A DNA stretch of 40,609 nt, taken from NCBI GenBank assembly GCA_022360315.1, contig JAKSDA010000566.1, forward strand, positions 1 through 40,609, read 5' to 3'. The first letter of the stretch is position 1, and the number at the start of each line of letters is the position of its first letter. Made by a program: the position numbers and the translations under genes. Source of the stretch: Pseudomonadota bacterium (GTDB lineage: Bacteria > Myxococcota_A > Polyangia > Haliangiales > Haliangiaceae). Below the pieces are notes generated by a model. The model ran no database searches. It had not been told where the DNA came from and was given only the letters and a program-made list of their open reading frames with translations. This document shows, in pieces, positions 1 to 8,705 of the stretch.

Positions 1-44
1 AATACTCGTTGTATTTGACCGACGAGCAAGCCCGCTGGCGGTGA
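1..44 (+). CDS. Possible 3' end of an upstream gene (partial)
   Basis: The third forward frame is open from the window edge to a TGA at 42-44 and would encode a C-terminus ending LYLTDEQARWR. The residue mix looks protein-like, but thirteen codons are too few to identify a family or to be sure the frame is used. If real, the gene would be co-directional with the endoglycosidase that starts 308 bp further on. Confidence 0.25.
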   Translation, partial: YSLYLTDEQARWR

Positions 45-351
45 TGGATCGCCGCTCTGGCGATGCGGAGAGTTTTTGGACCGGCTCTTAGTCACCGCCA
101 CAGATCTGTCTCCGCAATCCGATGCCGACGGTTGACCGGACAGTGCGCGCAGCATCCGCGCAGGCCGACCTCCTGTGGTCGCCGCAACCATGGTTTGCCA
201 GCTCTTCCCCGGCAGCCACGACCCCGTGACAATGCCGTGGTGAATGATGCGGGCCCGACAACTCCGATTTGTACAAGCAACTCCAGTTCGCACAAGTTGG
301 ACCCAGGGCGTGACAAATATGCTTATATACCGACTCACAATCGAGGTAGTT
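45..351. other. Intergenic stretch with no recognisable gene
   Basis: Short overlapping ORFs on both strands have arginine- and cysteine-rich products typical of shadow frames in GC-rich DNA. The last 60 bases become AT-richer just before the endoglycosidase start, as expected of a promoter or leader, but I cannot assign clear -35 and -10 boxes. Confidence 0.4.
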
Positions 352-2877
352 ATGAGTAGATGGAACCATAGTTTTACTAGTTTGCTGTTGGCCACGGCTC
401 TGCTCGCCTGCGCAGATGTCGATGAGCGCAGCGATTCTTCTTCCAGCCAATCCCCACCGTACACTGTGCCGACATGCCGCGATTCCGCCCTACCGGCCGT
501 CGTTTCAGCAGCGGCCTCTGTGTCCAGTCAGGCGCCGCAGCCCTATGCCTCGTATTGGTTTCCCAGTACATTGCTAGATTGGTCACCGGAGAACGATCCG
601 GACGCGCCCTTTAACCGCTCCACTGTACCGCTGGCCAGGCGTACTGTGGATTCTCTGGCCCCATTGAACCGCCACGCCCGGGCCGAGGCCCGGGTAGCGT
701 CGCTGGCCATCTTCGACGCGACATCGGGTCATCCGGCGCAGGGTAGGTGGGACCGTATGGACGCCTACGCCTTTACTTACTGGCAATACCTGGACCTCAT
801 GGTCATGTGGGGCGGCTCTGCCGGCGAGGGGCTGATCCTCGCGCCGGCTCCCTATATTACCGACGCTGGCCACCGCAATGGTGTTCCGGTCCTAGGTACG
901 GTGTTTTTTCCGCCCACGGCGTACGGCGGCCAGTTCCGGTGGGTCGACGACTTCGTGCAACAGAGGAGTGACGGCAGTTTCCCGGTCGCCGACAAGCTCA
1001 TCGAGGTCGCCCGCCATTACGGCTTTGACGGCTGGTTCATCAATCAGGAGACACGGGGCGGAAATGCCGCTGACGCGGACAAGATGCAATCGTTCATGAA
1101 ATACTTCCAGGCTCAAAAAGACCCCCACATGCAGGTCTTTTGGTACGACTCGATGATCGATTCCGGCGCTATCTCGTGGCAGAACGCGCTCAACGACCGC
1201 AATGCTATGTTCTTCGACGATGGTGGCCGAGTCTCGGATCACATGTTCTTGAACTTCTGGTGGAGATCGGCCCAGGTGACCGGGTCGCGGGACAAAGCGC
1301 TATCACTGGGCCGCGACCCATACGATGTGTACGCGGGAATCGATGTGCAGGCCAGAGGCTATAACACCTCGGTCCGCTGGGGTGCGTTGTTTCCCGACAA
1401 CCAGGCGCACAAGCTGTCTCTGGCCATGTACGTACCTAGCTGGACCTGGCACAGCGCAGCTGATCACAGCGATTTTGTGGCCAAGGAGAACCGCTTTTGG
1501 GTCGGCGCCAATGGCGACCCGAAAAACACCGATACAACTCAGCGCTGGAAAGGCCTGGCCCATTACATACCCGCGCGTACGCCAGTCACCACGCTGCCCT
1601 TTGTCAGCGATTTCAACACCGGTCAGGGCAAGTTCTACAACATCGAGGGGCGCCGCAGCGCCACCCGCGAGTGGAGCAACCTGAGTGTCATGGACGTCAT
1701 GCCGACCTGGCGCTGGATTGTCAATGGTCCGGGTTTGCGGCCGCAGATCACCTGGAACGACGCGTATCACGGCGGCTCATCGCTGCGCGTCGCCGGTCAT
1801 CTCAGCGCCAATACGCCGGTGCGTATCCCGCTTTACAAGAGTGCGATCGAGCTGCCGTCAACCGCCAGCATTCGGGTGGTCTTCAAACGCGGTGCGGCCA
1901 AAGGACCCACTCACCTGAAACTGGTATTGGGTACCGGCAACACCCCGGACGGCGACACGATCTCACTCGATGTCGGCAACAGCACCACTGCGGATTGGAA
2001 CACTCGAACCGTGTCTCTGGCGCCCTATGCGGGCCAGACCATCACGTCGATACAACTGCATTTCGAATCGCCAGTCGCGGTACCTGGCTACGAACTCCAC
2101 ATCGGCCAGCTCGCCATTGTGGACGGTAACGTGGGTGCGCCGGCGCCACCGCGTGCAGTAACCCTGGACGGGCTCGAGGTAACTTCGGGCAAGCTGGCCA
2201 ACATGCGCCTTCACTGGCAGGCGAGCACCGACGCGGTGTACACCTACAACATCTTTCAACAGCGCTCGGACGGCACGAGAGTATTCCTGGGTAGCACGCC
2301 CAACACGTCCTACTTTGTCAAGGGCATCGAGCGGCCGGACGAGGATACTATCGAGACCATCGCGATTCAGGCGGTTGGCCAGAACCGCGCCTACAGTCAT
2401 TGCTCGGAGATCCATCTCGTTCTGGACTGGTCGGATTTTCCACCTCCTCCGGGATCGGGCTCCAATATCATTGGCGGCGGCACGGCCCGGGCGCAGTACA
2501 ACGACTCGCCCAATCGCGAGGGTGTGGAGAATGCATTTGACAACAACGACCAGACCAAGTGGCTCACCTTTCACAGCAACGCGTGGATTCAGTACGAATT
2601 CACCGAGCCAACCGCTGCCGTGGTCGCCTACAAGCTGATCTCGGCCAACGATTTTCCGTCCCGAGACCCGCGCGATTGGGAGCTACTCGGTTCGGACGAC
2701 GGCGTCGACTGGACGGTCATGGATACGCGAAGTCAAGAGGTGTTCCAGAGCCGCTTTCAGGAAAAGATGTTCACCTGTGCTCAGCCCGGCGGTTATCGCT
2801 TTTATCGCCTCAATATCCTGGCCAACAACGGTGCAAACGAGACTCAACTCGCCGAATTGCAGCTTTTCGCCGAGTGA
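352..2877 (+). CDS. Secreted GH85 endo-beta-N-acetylglucosaminidase, lipoprotein with C-terminal discoidin-like domain
   Basis: This 841-residue protein is predicted to cut the chitobiose core of N-linked glycans outside the cell. The ATG at 352 is chosen because GAGG lies 5 bases upstream and a lipoprotein signal follows at once (TALLAC, Cys20). An open frame upstream adds no signal-like sequence. The GH85 module covers about residues 66-380. It opens with the family signature YWFPSTLLDWSPE, and FINQE carries the Asn231/Glu233 pair expected for substrate-assisted catalysis. Beta-sandwich-like sequence follows, and about the last 140 residues resemble an F5/8-type C (CBM32-like) sugar-binding domain (IIGGGTARAQYN, ENAFDNNDQTKW). 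The family identification is firm. The host glycan target and any link to the neighbouring glycan genes are inference. Confidence 0.88.
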   Translation: MSRWNHSFTSLLLATALLACADVDERSDSSSSQSPPYTVPTCRDSALPAVVSAAASVSSQAPQPYASYWFPSTLLDWSPENDPDAPFNRSTVPLARRTVDSLAPLNRHARAEARVASLAIFDATSGHPAQGRWDRMDAYAFTYWQYLDLMVMWGGSAGEGLILAPAPYITDAGHRNGVPVLGTVFFPPTAYGGQFRWVDDFVQQRSDGSFPVADKLIEVARHYGFDGWFINQETRGGNAADADKMQSFMKYFQAQKDPHMQVFWYDSMIDSGAISWQNALNDRNAMFFDDGGRVSDHMFLNFWWRSAQVTGSRDKALSLGRDPYDVYAGIDVQARGYNTSVRWGALFPDNQAHKLSLAMYVPSWTWHSAADHSDFVAKENRFWVGANGDPKNTDTTQRWKGLAHYIPARTPVTTLPFVSDFNTGQGKFYNIEGRRSATREWSNLSVMDVMPTWRWIVNGPGLRPQITWNDAYHGGSSLRVAGHLSANTPVRIPLYKSAIELPSTASIRVVFKRGAAKGPTHLKLVLGTGNTPDGDTISLDVGNSTTADWNTRTVSLAPYAGQTITSIQLHFESPVAVPGYELHIGQLAIVDGNVGAPAPPRAVTLDGLEVTSGKLANMRLHWQASTDAVYTYNIFQQRSDGTRVFLGSTPNTSYFVKGIERPDEDTIETIAIQAVGQNRAYSHCSEIHLVLDWSDFPPPPGSGSNIIGGGTARAQYNDSPNREGVENAFDNNDQTKWLTFHSNAWIQYEFTEPTAAVVAYKLISANDFPSRDPRDWELLGSDDGVDWTVMDTRSQEVFQSRFQEKMFTCAQPGGYRFYRLNILANNGANETQLAELQLFAE

Positions 2878-2916
2878 GTCGAATCGCGAAAATCCGACTC
2901 CGCCTCGCCCCGCGCC

Positions 2917-4563
2917 CTACCGCGCTCCATGTTTCGACGCTGGCCGCGGACATCGCGCGGGATTGCGCCGAAACGGTACTCGGCCGATTTTCTGTACCGG
3001 CGCATCGGTCCACAGATCGACCCGGCCGCGGTACTCGCGCGGCCCTCGGATGATCTTGCGCGAATAGTGCACAGCACAGGCCTGTGGGTGGGTCGCGTCG
3101 AGCCAGGGGGTGAGACGGGCCAGCAGTCGGCGCGGGTCGCCGCGCATGCTCACCCGCGACATAAAGGCCCACACCCGGGTCGATGCCCGCAACAGGTCGC
3201 CCGGATAGCCGTCGGGCTCGATGAAGGAATAGTGCTCACGACGGCCATCCGGTCCTTCGATCTCGACCAGCAAGATGCCGTTGGCACGAAAATGCATGGA
3301 CAGAAATACGTCGTGTTTGACAAAACTGGCCAGTTGGCGCGACCAGTGATCGGTCTCATTGGTTATCGATACCGGCAATTTGCCAATATGACCCAATTTG
3401 CACAAAATCAATACGACCGTCACGGCAAAAAACCACACCAGACGGACGCGGTGCCGAGAACTCACACCGCCATCCGATCGGTCCGGCATTGCCGCCGATC
3501 CATCTGCCCCCTGCGGCGCATCGGACCCTGCAGGGGATGGTTCCGGGCCCCGGTCATGGCTGCCCGAAGCGTGGCGGCCGGGCCACAATCGCCATTTCAA
3601 GTGATGACCGGGCACAGCAGCGAGCTCGATCGCCGGATCGACGAGGTCGAGCCAGTGGGCGCGGTGCACGCACGCAGTACACGTGCAATCGTACTCGACG
3701 ACCCGCCGCCGGATACGCCGGCCGATCCACCCACGCATGGCCTCGATCCACGAGATCGGCACAAATATCAAATACAGGGCGAGCATGAACTCGCCAAAAT
3801 AACGAATGGGAAAGAGATATACAATTCCCACGTGCAGGCCAACGCCCAGCCACAGGGCCACGATCCGCGTGGGCCGCCACAAGAGGAGCAGGGGAAACAA
3901 GAGCTCGAGCCACATGGCCAGATGACTCGCCCCCACCATCAGCCACTCGTGGTCGAGCATCCACTCGCCGTGGCCGGTACTGCAAAATCGCTCCACGATG
4001 GGCCAGTACAGGCCAAATCCCCACGCCCACATCTCCTGGTCGAGCAATTTGCGGTACCCGGCGTCAAAATAGTCGAGCGAAAAATGCACGGCAAACAGAA
4101 CCACCAACCACAGCGGAACCGTGCGCTCGACAACCGGTGTGCCGTGGACTCGCGAACGCCAACGCGCGATCAGACTGTCGAGCGAATACGCCCGACCCGA
4201 CTGCAAAAATACCAGATACAGCGAAAAGGTTCGCAAGTAGTAGTCAAAGTGGTACTCGTAGACGTGGGGTAGATGCAGTATGAGCGGAAACGTCAAACAA
4301 TAGTTGAAGACCGCCATGAGGGTGGTGCGATAGCCCAGGGCGAGCAGGATGAGCACGACCGACCAGCTGGCGTAGGCGGCGTCGAGAATGGACAGAGATC
4401 GCCAGGTGCCCCACAGGAGTGGCGCCAGATCCCAGGTGGCCTGGACGTCGAGAAACGCGACGACAGCGCCGGCGATGCGAAAAAGCGCTACCGGCTCGGC
4501 CGGATAGCGTCCGCTGCCGAGCCGGTGCAAGCAGCCTCGAGCCCAGGTGGTCAACCCTTTCAC
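2917..4563 (-). CDS. HTTM-domain membrane protein (vitamin K-dependent carboxylase-like fold)
   Basis: This 548-residue integral membrane protein has an N-terminal HTTM domain (about residues 15-300) of several helices, including segments around FNYCLTFPLILHLPHVYEYHF and WLVVLFAVHFSLDYF. A motif YDCTCTAC follows, which looks like a worn version of the CxxC thiol-disulfide (DCC1) domain often fused to HTTM proteins. One more helix precedes a soluble C-terminal domain with PDGRREHYSF. The GTG at 4563 is an inferred start; no strong ribosome site is visible and the open frame continues upstream into the divergent gene's 5' region. Bacterial HTTM proteins have no settled function. The gene converges on the endoglycosidase with 39 bp between stops. 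Confidence 0.7.
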   Translation of the reverse strand: MKGLTTWARGCLHRLGSGRYPAEPVALFRIAGAVVAFLDVQATWDLAPLLWGTWRSLSILDAAYASWSVVLILLALGYRTTLMAVFNYCLTFPLILHLPHVYEYHFDYYLRTFSLYLVFLQSGRAYSLDSLIARWRSRVHGTPVVERTVPLWLVVLFAVHFSLDYFDAGYRKLLDQEMWAWGFGLYWPIVERFCSTGHGEWMLDHEWLMVGASHLAMWLELLFPLLLLWRPTRIVALWLGVGLHVGIVYLFPIRYFGEFMLALYLIFVPISWIEAMRGWIGRRIRRRVVEYDCTCTACVHRAHWLDLVDPAIELAAVPGHHLKWRLWPGRHASGSHDRGPEPSPAGSDAPQGADGSAAMPDRSDGGVSSRHRVRLVWFFAVTVVLILCKLGHIGKLPVSITNETDHWSRQLASFVKHDVFLSMHFRANGILLVEIEGPDGRREHYSFIEPDGYPGDLLRASTRVWAFMSRVSMRGDPRRLLARLTPWLDATHPQACAVHYSRKIIRGPREYRGRVDLWTDAPVQKIGRVPFRRNPARCPRPASKHGAR

Positions 4564-4631
4564 GCAGCCGCATTGTACCCAGCTCGGACCGCGCCGGCGA
4601 GCCGCGCTGCCATGTGTGGTATTGTCCGTGG

Positions 4632-5663
4632 GTGCAGCGCCGCCTCCTGTCCATCGTTGTGCCCGCCTACAACGAGGAGGACAATCTCGAGCTTCTGTGC
4701 CGCGAGGTGGCAAGACACGCTTCGCGCACCAACTGCAACTGGGAGCTTATCCTGGTCGACGATGGATCGACCGACCGCTCGCCCGAAATCATGCGTACCC
4801 TGGTGGTCGAAGAACCGCGTATCCGTTTTCTCCAGCTGTCTCGCAACTTCGGCCAACAGGCCGCCATCTGCGCTGGACTCGACGCCGCGCGCGGCGATTT
4901 GATCATGGTCATGGACGCCGACTTGCAGGATCCGCCCGAGAAAATTCCCGACTTTGTAACCACCATCGACCAGGGCTACGATCTGGTTTTCGGTATTCGC
5001 CAGGCCCGTCGGGACCCCCTGCTCACCCGCCTCAACTCGAAAATCTTCTGGTGGACGATCCGACGGCTGTCCGGGTTCAATATTCCGCCCAACCTGGCCG
5101 TGATGCGGATCTTCAACCGCCGCTTCTTAACCGAGTTTCAGCGCTTTCCCGAGCGGCAAAAATTCATCGAGGGTATCTTCATGTGGATCGGCATGCGCCG
5201 CACCACCCTGGCAATCCCGCACAGACCGCGCCACGCCGGCGTGAGCAAGTACAACTTGCTGCGCAAGCTGTCCCTGGCGGTCAACGGAATCACCGCGTTT
5301 TCAGACAAACCGCTGACCCTGGCAATTTCGGTCGGCGTGCTGGCCTCAGTGTCCGGACTGGGCTTTCTGAGCTACATCTCGGTGCGGGAGATCCTGTTCG
5401 ATACCTACGCGCAAGGCTGGGTGTCTCAATTCGGCGTGGTCCTTCTGGTCGGTGGTGTCCAGATGATCTTTCTCGGCGTGGTTGGCAAGTACGTCTCGCG
5501 GCTGTTCAACGAGGTGAAACAGCGACCGACCTACATCGTGCAGGATCGGTCGCAAGATGGTTCGCACGATCAGTCGCACGATCAGTCGACAGACAACTAC
5601 GGCACGACCAGCGGCAGTAACGCGAACAGCGACGGCAGTACGTCGCAGTCCGCGTCTGGATAG
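4632..5663 (+). CDS. Polyprenyl-phosphate glycosyltransferase, family GT2 (GtrB/DPM1/ArnC type)
   Basis: This protein of about 343 residues should move a sugar from a nucleotide donor to undecaprenyl phosphate at the inner membrane. It has VPAYNEE (residues 10-16), LVDDGSTD (42-48) for nucleotide binding and MDADLQDP (94-101) with the metal-binding DxD. The GVSKYN motif and two C-terminal membrane helices (about 218-250 and 258-286) mark this subfamily. The start is uncertain: GTG at 4632 lies just before the conserved core, and a GTG at 4614 is also possible. The protein ends in a hydrophilic Asp/Ser/His/Gln tail unlike the family norm, part of it encoded by 12-bp tandem repeats. It probably loads a carrier lipid for the GT-C enzyme at 10959-12761. 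Confidence 0.85.
   Translation: MQRRLLSIVVPAYNEEDNLELLCREVARHASRTNCNWELILVDDGSTDRSPEIMRTLVVEEPRIRFLQLSRNFGQQAAICAGLDAARGDLIMVMDADLQDPPEKIPDFVTTIDQGYDLVFGIRQARRDPLLTRLNSKIFWWTIRRLSGFNIPPNLAVMRIFNRRFLTEFQRFPERQKFIEGIFMWIGMRRTTLAIPHRPRHAGVSKYNLLRKLSLAVNGITAFSDKPLTLAISVGVLASVSGLGFLSYISVREILFDTYAQGWVSQFGVVLLVGGVQMIFLGVVGKYVSRLFNEVKQRPTYIVQDRSQDGSHDQSHDQSTDNYGTTSGSNANSDGSTSQSASG
5544..5591 (+). repeat. Four 12-bp tandem repeats in the GT2 3' end
   Basis: Four imperfect units of the form GATCAGTCGCAC follow each other in frame and encode DRSQ, DGSH, DQSH and DQST. The last two differ only at their ends, which suggests recent copying. The array lies beside the point where the antisense HAD remnant ends. 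Confidence 0.8.
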
Positions 5664-5779
5664 CGACCGCGGGCGACTTCGCAGTACACCTCGGGCGGAG
5701 ACGGCCGCTGCTCGAGCAGGGTGCCAGCGCAGTCGAAAATAACCGTCTCGATGCCCAGCCCTTTCGATTGCCGCTTCAT
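5597..5779 (-). pseudogene. Truncated HAD-superfamily hydrolase, N-terminal remnant
   Basis: The 60-residue frame begins with MKRQSKGLGIETVIFD and CAGTLLEQRP, the Asp-containing first motif of haloacid-dehalogenase hydrolases (FDxxGTL), and continues with plausible cap-start residues (PEVYCEVARGRY). Full members have about 200 residues or more. Here the family-like sequence stops after about 45 residues and the frame ends at 5597, antisense to the low-complexity tail of the GT2 gene. Its ATG overlaps the TGA of the ATP-grasp gene (ATGA, 5776-5779), so the two were once translated together. The remaining HAD motifs are absent from nearby frames, so the rest was probably deleted and a phosphatase lost from the cluster. 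Confidence 0.65.
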
Positions 5780-6864
5780 CGCGCTCGCCCGGGGCCAAAA
5801 AGCGACAACGAGTCGATGCCCGAGCCGCGCTCGGGCCGCGATTCGCCTGGCCAGCGCCCCGTGGCAGCAATTTCTGCCACTTCATCAGCCGGTACGAATA
5901 CCTCGTCGTAAAAGCGGGTGACCCGGCCGGGCCGGGCCGGGCCCACCTGCATGGGCTCGCCATGGAGGTAATGCCCCACCACTGCCGCGACATCGTTCCA
6001 CCCGGCCAGGGCGCGCATGGCCGTGGTGCCGGAAAAACGCGGGTTGACCTCGAAGGTCACCGGGCCTCGTTCGGTCATGCGCATTTGCACGTTGCCGGGA
6101 CCACACAGGCCCAGGGCCCGGATCACCCGGCGGCATTCGGCGGCGATCTCGGGATGATCGCCAATCTCGGCCACGACCGTGGTGCCGGCGACGAGCTGGC
6201 GGCGCATGGTCACAGTGCCGGCAATCGTGCCGGCCCGGTCGGCCAGTACTGCAGTGGTGTATTCGGAGTCCTCATCGCCGAGATATTCCTGGATCAGCGG
6301 CTCGGCCAAAGCGGCTGTGGCGCGCTCGAGCTGGTCCATGGTGCGGACAATGCCGACACCGCGCGACCCCTGTCCGGACCGCGGCTTGACCACGAGGGGA
6401 AAGCCGATCTGTTCAACCAGCTGGACGACCTGATGGGATAGCCGCGGGGACGAGGAGACGATCGAACGGGCATAGTGGCAGCCGGCCGCGCGCAGGCGCT
6501 GTGCAGTGCGATACTTGTCGATACACGCATCGACCGCGTCGACCGGGCCGACCGCGATGACCGCGCCGGTGCGCTGTTCGAGCTCCTCGCGCAGCCGGGC
6601 CATGCGCGGAGCCTCGGCGTGCGAGCCGATGAGGACGAGATCGACCGAATGGTCGCCGAGCGCGCGCGCAACTGCATCTGGATACTGCACATCACCGGCC
6701 AGAGGCAGGACCATGCCAGCGTTGCAGGCAAAAAACCCCACCGCATTCCGGTCGGCGTCAGCGCCGACCACATACGCATCGGGGTAAGCCAGATAAAGGG
6801 CCTTGACAATGCCCTGACCGATGTTCGAGCCCACCCCGGTCACCATGACACGCGGCGCGCTCAC
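5776..6864 (-). CDS. ATP-grasp ligase (carbamoyl-phosphate-synthase-like / PylC-like)
   Basis: This enzyme of about 362 residues probably joins a carboxylate to an amine or similar group using ATP. The N-terminus has a Rossmann-like MVTGVGSNIGQGIVKAL motif. The ATP-grasp core shows FPLVVKPRSGQGSRGVGIV (nucleotide-binding Lys and Gly-rich loop), and the metal-binding end motif is FEVNPRFSGTT. The GTG at 6864 is chosen because it overlaps the TGA of the acyltransferase gene (GTGA) and is preceded by GGAGGG. Relatives are common in polysaccharide clusters next to HAD genes, matching the HAD remnant that overlaps its 3' end. It could add an acyl or amino-acid group to a sugar; the substrate cannot be read from sequence. 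Confidence 0.8.
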   Translation of the reverse strand: MSAPRVMVTGVGSNIGQGIVKALYLAYPDAYVVGADADRNAVGFFACNAGMVLPLAGDVQYPDAVARALGDHSVDLVLIGSHAEAPRMARLREELEQRTGAVIAVGPVDAVDACIDKYRTAQRLRAAGCHYARSIVSSSPRLSHQVVQLVEQIGFPLVVKPRSGQGSRGVGIVRTMDQLERATAALAEPLIQEYLGDEDSEYTTAVLADRAGTIAGTVTMRRQLVAGTTVVAEIGDHPEIAAECRRVIRALGLCGPGNVQMRMTERGPVTFEVNPRFSGTTAMRALAGWNDVAAVVGHYLHGEPMQVGPARPGRVTRFYDEVFVPADEVAEIAATGRWPGESRPERGSGIDSLSLFGPGRAR

Positions 6865-7535
6865 CCCTGCCCTCCACAATCAAACGGCTCGATATGCTTT
6901 TTTACCTGTGCCGGCACCCCAGCGACCATGGTGAACGGTTCGACATCGCGCAGCACCACGGCTCCGGCCGCCACCACGGCCCCCCGGCCGATGGTCACAT
7001 GGTCGACGATATTGGCCCCCAGACCGATCCAAGCGCAGCGCTCGACGTGGACAAAACCGGCCAGTACACAAGACGGCGACAAAAACGCGTGGGGCTCGAT
7101 GCGGGTGTCGTGGGCGACTGTCGCCCCGGTGTTGAGAAGGACGTTGTCGCCGATCGCGCAGCCGTGATCGACCACCGCACCGGCAAACAGAACCACCCCC
7201 TGGCCGAGAGTCACCGTGGGATCGACCACTGCCGATGGGTGAATGCAGCGGGCAAACCGCACTCCCTGCCGGCGCAGAGCCTCAAAACGCGATGCGCGCA
7301 GGTCGAAGCGCCGGTAGCCGATGGCAAACGCGATGGACAGGCCGTTATCCCTGGCGGTCAAGAGCCCGGCATCGCGGCCCGGACCGAGAACCGGCAGGTC
7401 ACAGAAGGTGTCTCCCACCGGCAAACGGTCGTCGAGAAAGCCGCTGACCTCAGTGCCCCGAACGGCCAATATGCGCGCCAAACTGTGACCCAGGTCGCCG
7501 GCGCCGTAGATCGCGACCCGGCTTTGCTCTGCCAT
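6861..7535 (-). CDS. Sugar O/N-acyltransferase, PglD/NeuD family (left-handed beta-helix)
   Basis: This protein of about 224 residues has the two-part layout of PglD/NeuD enzymes. An N-terminal Rossmann-like domain begins with VAIYGAGDLGHSLARIL and includes SGFLDD. A hexapeptide-repeat beta-helix follows (HPSAVVDPTVTLGQGVV, AIGDNVLLNTGATVAHD). The end VAGVPAQVKK is typical of the family. Such enzymes use acetyl-CoA to acetylate a sugar-nucleotide amine. Together with the SDR and the DegT aminotransferase nearby, it could complete a bacillosamine-like N-acyl aminosugar route. ATG at 7535 or 7544 is the likely start; neither has a strong ribosome site. It is translationally coupled to the ATP-grasp gene. 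Confidence 0.83.
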   Translation of the reverse strand: MAEQSRVAIYGAGDLGHSLARILAVRGTEVSGFLDDRLPVGDTFCDLPVLGPGRDAGLLTARDNGLSIAFAIGYRRFDLRASRFEALRRQGVRFARCIHPSAVVDPTVTLGQGVVLFAGAVVDHGCAIGDNVLLNTGATVAHDTRIEPHAFLSPSCVLAGFVHVERCAWIGLGANIVDHVTIGRGAVVAAGAVVLRDVEPFTMVAGVPAQVKKHIEPFDCGGQG

Positions 7536-7597
7536 GGGGCGCATGATACCACTGCTCTGGTCGGTTGCGAGCACCGAGAACTCACAGCGGGGTGTGG

Positions 7598-8623
7598 TCA
7601 ATCGAGCTCGGCAGTGCCGGGGCCCGGGGGTCGCCGCTCGGCGACGAGCACGAGCAGGCCGACTGCGGCTGCAAAGAGCAGTCCGGCCAGGGCTTGCAAC
7701 GCAATGGCCATGGCCACTGCGCCGTCCACGCCAAATTGGCCGAGGACCACGACGAAGAGCCCTTCGCGCACGCCCAATCCGCTGATCGTGATCGGCACCA
7801 TACTGACGACGAAGATCACCGGCAGGCCGAGAACCAGCGGTATGATCGCGTCCGGTGCATCCAGCGACAGGGCCGATGCGATCGAGTACGCATAGCCGAG
7901 CCCGACGCATAACACCGACCAGGCCATGACTTCGACACGCGGGCCGCGGCGGGCCAAATGGTCGTCGAGATCGCGCGCCAGGCCCTCAACAAATTCGGGA
8001 GAGCCCGAAAGGTTTCGGCGCAGAATCGCGAGAAGCAGGCGAAACGGAGCGCTCAGACGGACAAATAGTACAGTCAAGAGCACAGCTGCGCCGAGCGCAA
8101 CCCAGCGCAGCGGGCCGAGCTGGGCGGACGGAACGACGGCAATGGCGATCGCTCCGGCCAGTGCCATAGCCAAAACACCGGCCACGCGCTCGTAGAGCAC
8201 GCTCGACCAGGCCCGGTGTGTGCGCGATACGCGCCCGGCACAGCGCAGAGCGCGAATGACATCACCGCCGACCGTGGTCGGCAGGAGCATGTTATAGGCC
8301 ATGCCGGCAAACGTATCGGCGAGGATGGCGCGAAACGAGACCGGCTCGTCGAGTCGACAGAGCACTCGATACCAGCGCGCCGCACTGGCCACGCCAAATC
8401 CCAGCATGAGCGCGACCAGTACCGAGATCCAGATCGTGTCGATGCCGCCAAGAACCCTGCCCACCGCACTCATGTCTGTGCGCTCGACGAGCAGAGCGAT
8501 GAGCGCGACCGTGGCTGCTGCCTTGATGGCCACGACGAGCCGTTGCCGCCTCGACCTCGGCGGGTGAAGGGCAACCGAAGGAGACGTCGATGCATCCCGG
8601 TGATTGGGTGGCCGCGTTTGCAA
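7598..8623 (-). CDS. Lysylphosphatidylglycerol synthase TM-region-like (UPF0104/AglD family) membrane protein
   Basis: This is a polytopic membrane protein of 311-341 residues, with helices such as ATVALIALLVERTD and ISVLVALMLGFGVASAARWYRVL, and the family-typical 'NMLLPTTVGGDVIRA' region followed by an SVLYERVAG motif. Proteins of this family without a synthase domain occur in glycan clusters and are often suggested to be flippases or lipid-linked-sugar handlers; that role is unproven here. The start is unclear. TTG at 8623 includes a basic N-terminal stretch, and GTG at 8533 begins right at the first helix. The gene is divergent from the SDR gene and upstream of the acyltransferase on the same strand, 62 bp away. 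Confidence 0.75.
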   Translation of the reverse strand: MQTRPPNHRDASTSPSVALHPPRSRRQRLVVAIKAAATVALIALLVERTDMSAVGRVLGGIDTIWISVLVALMLGFGVASAARWYRVLCRLDEPVSFRAILADTFAGMAYNMLLPTTVGGDVIRALRCAGRVSRTHRAWSSVLYERVAGVLAMALAGAIAIAVVPSAQLGPLRWVALGAAVLLTVLFVRLSAPFRLLLAILRRNLSGSPEFVEGLARDLDDHLARRGPRVEVMAWSVLCVGLGYAYSIASALSLDAPDAIIPLVLGLPVIFVVSMVPITISGLGVREGLFVVVLGQFGVDGAVAMAIALQALAGLLFAAAVGLLVLVAERRPPGPGTAELD

Positions 8624-8705
8624 CGCGGGGTATGATACGTTCCCCGACTGCACAACGCACCCGGGCGCGGGCACGGTGCGAACCACTGCACGGGAGACCT
8701 GGATC

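Noticed and set aside
2929..4272. A 447-codon open frame antisense to the HTTM gene
   Set aside because: Its product is rich in Arg, His, Pro and Gln without motifs, while the opposite frame has clear HTTM helices. It is a shadow frame of GC-rich DNA.
8604..8640. Promoter with TATGAT at 8631-8636 before the SDR gene
   Set aside because: The nearest TTG-type -35 candidate is about 21 bases away, too far to support a promoter call.
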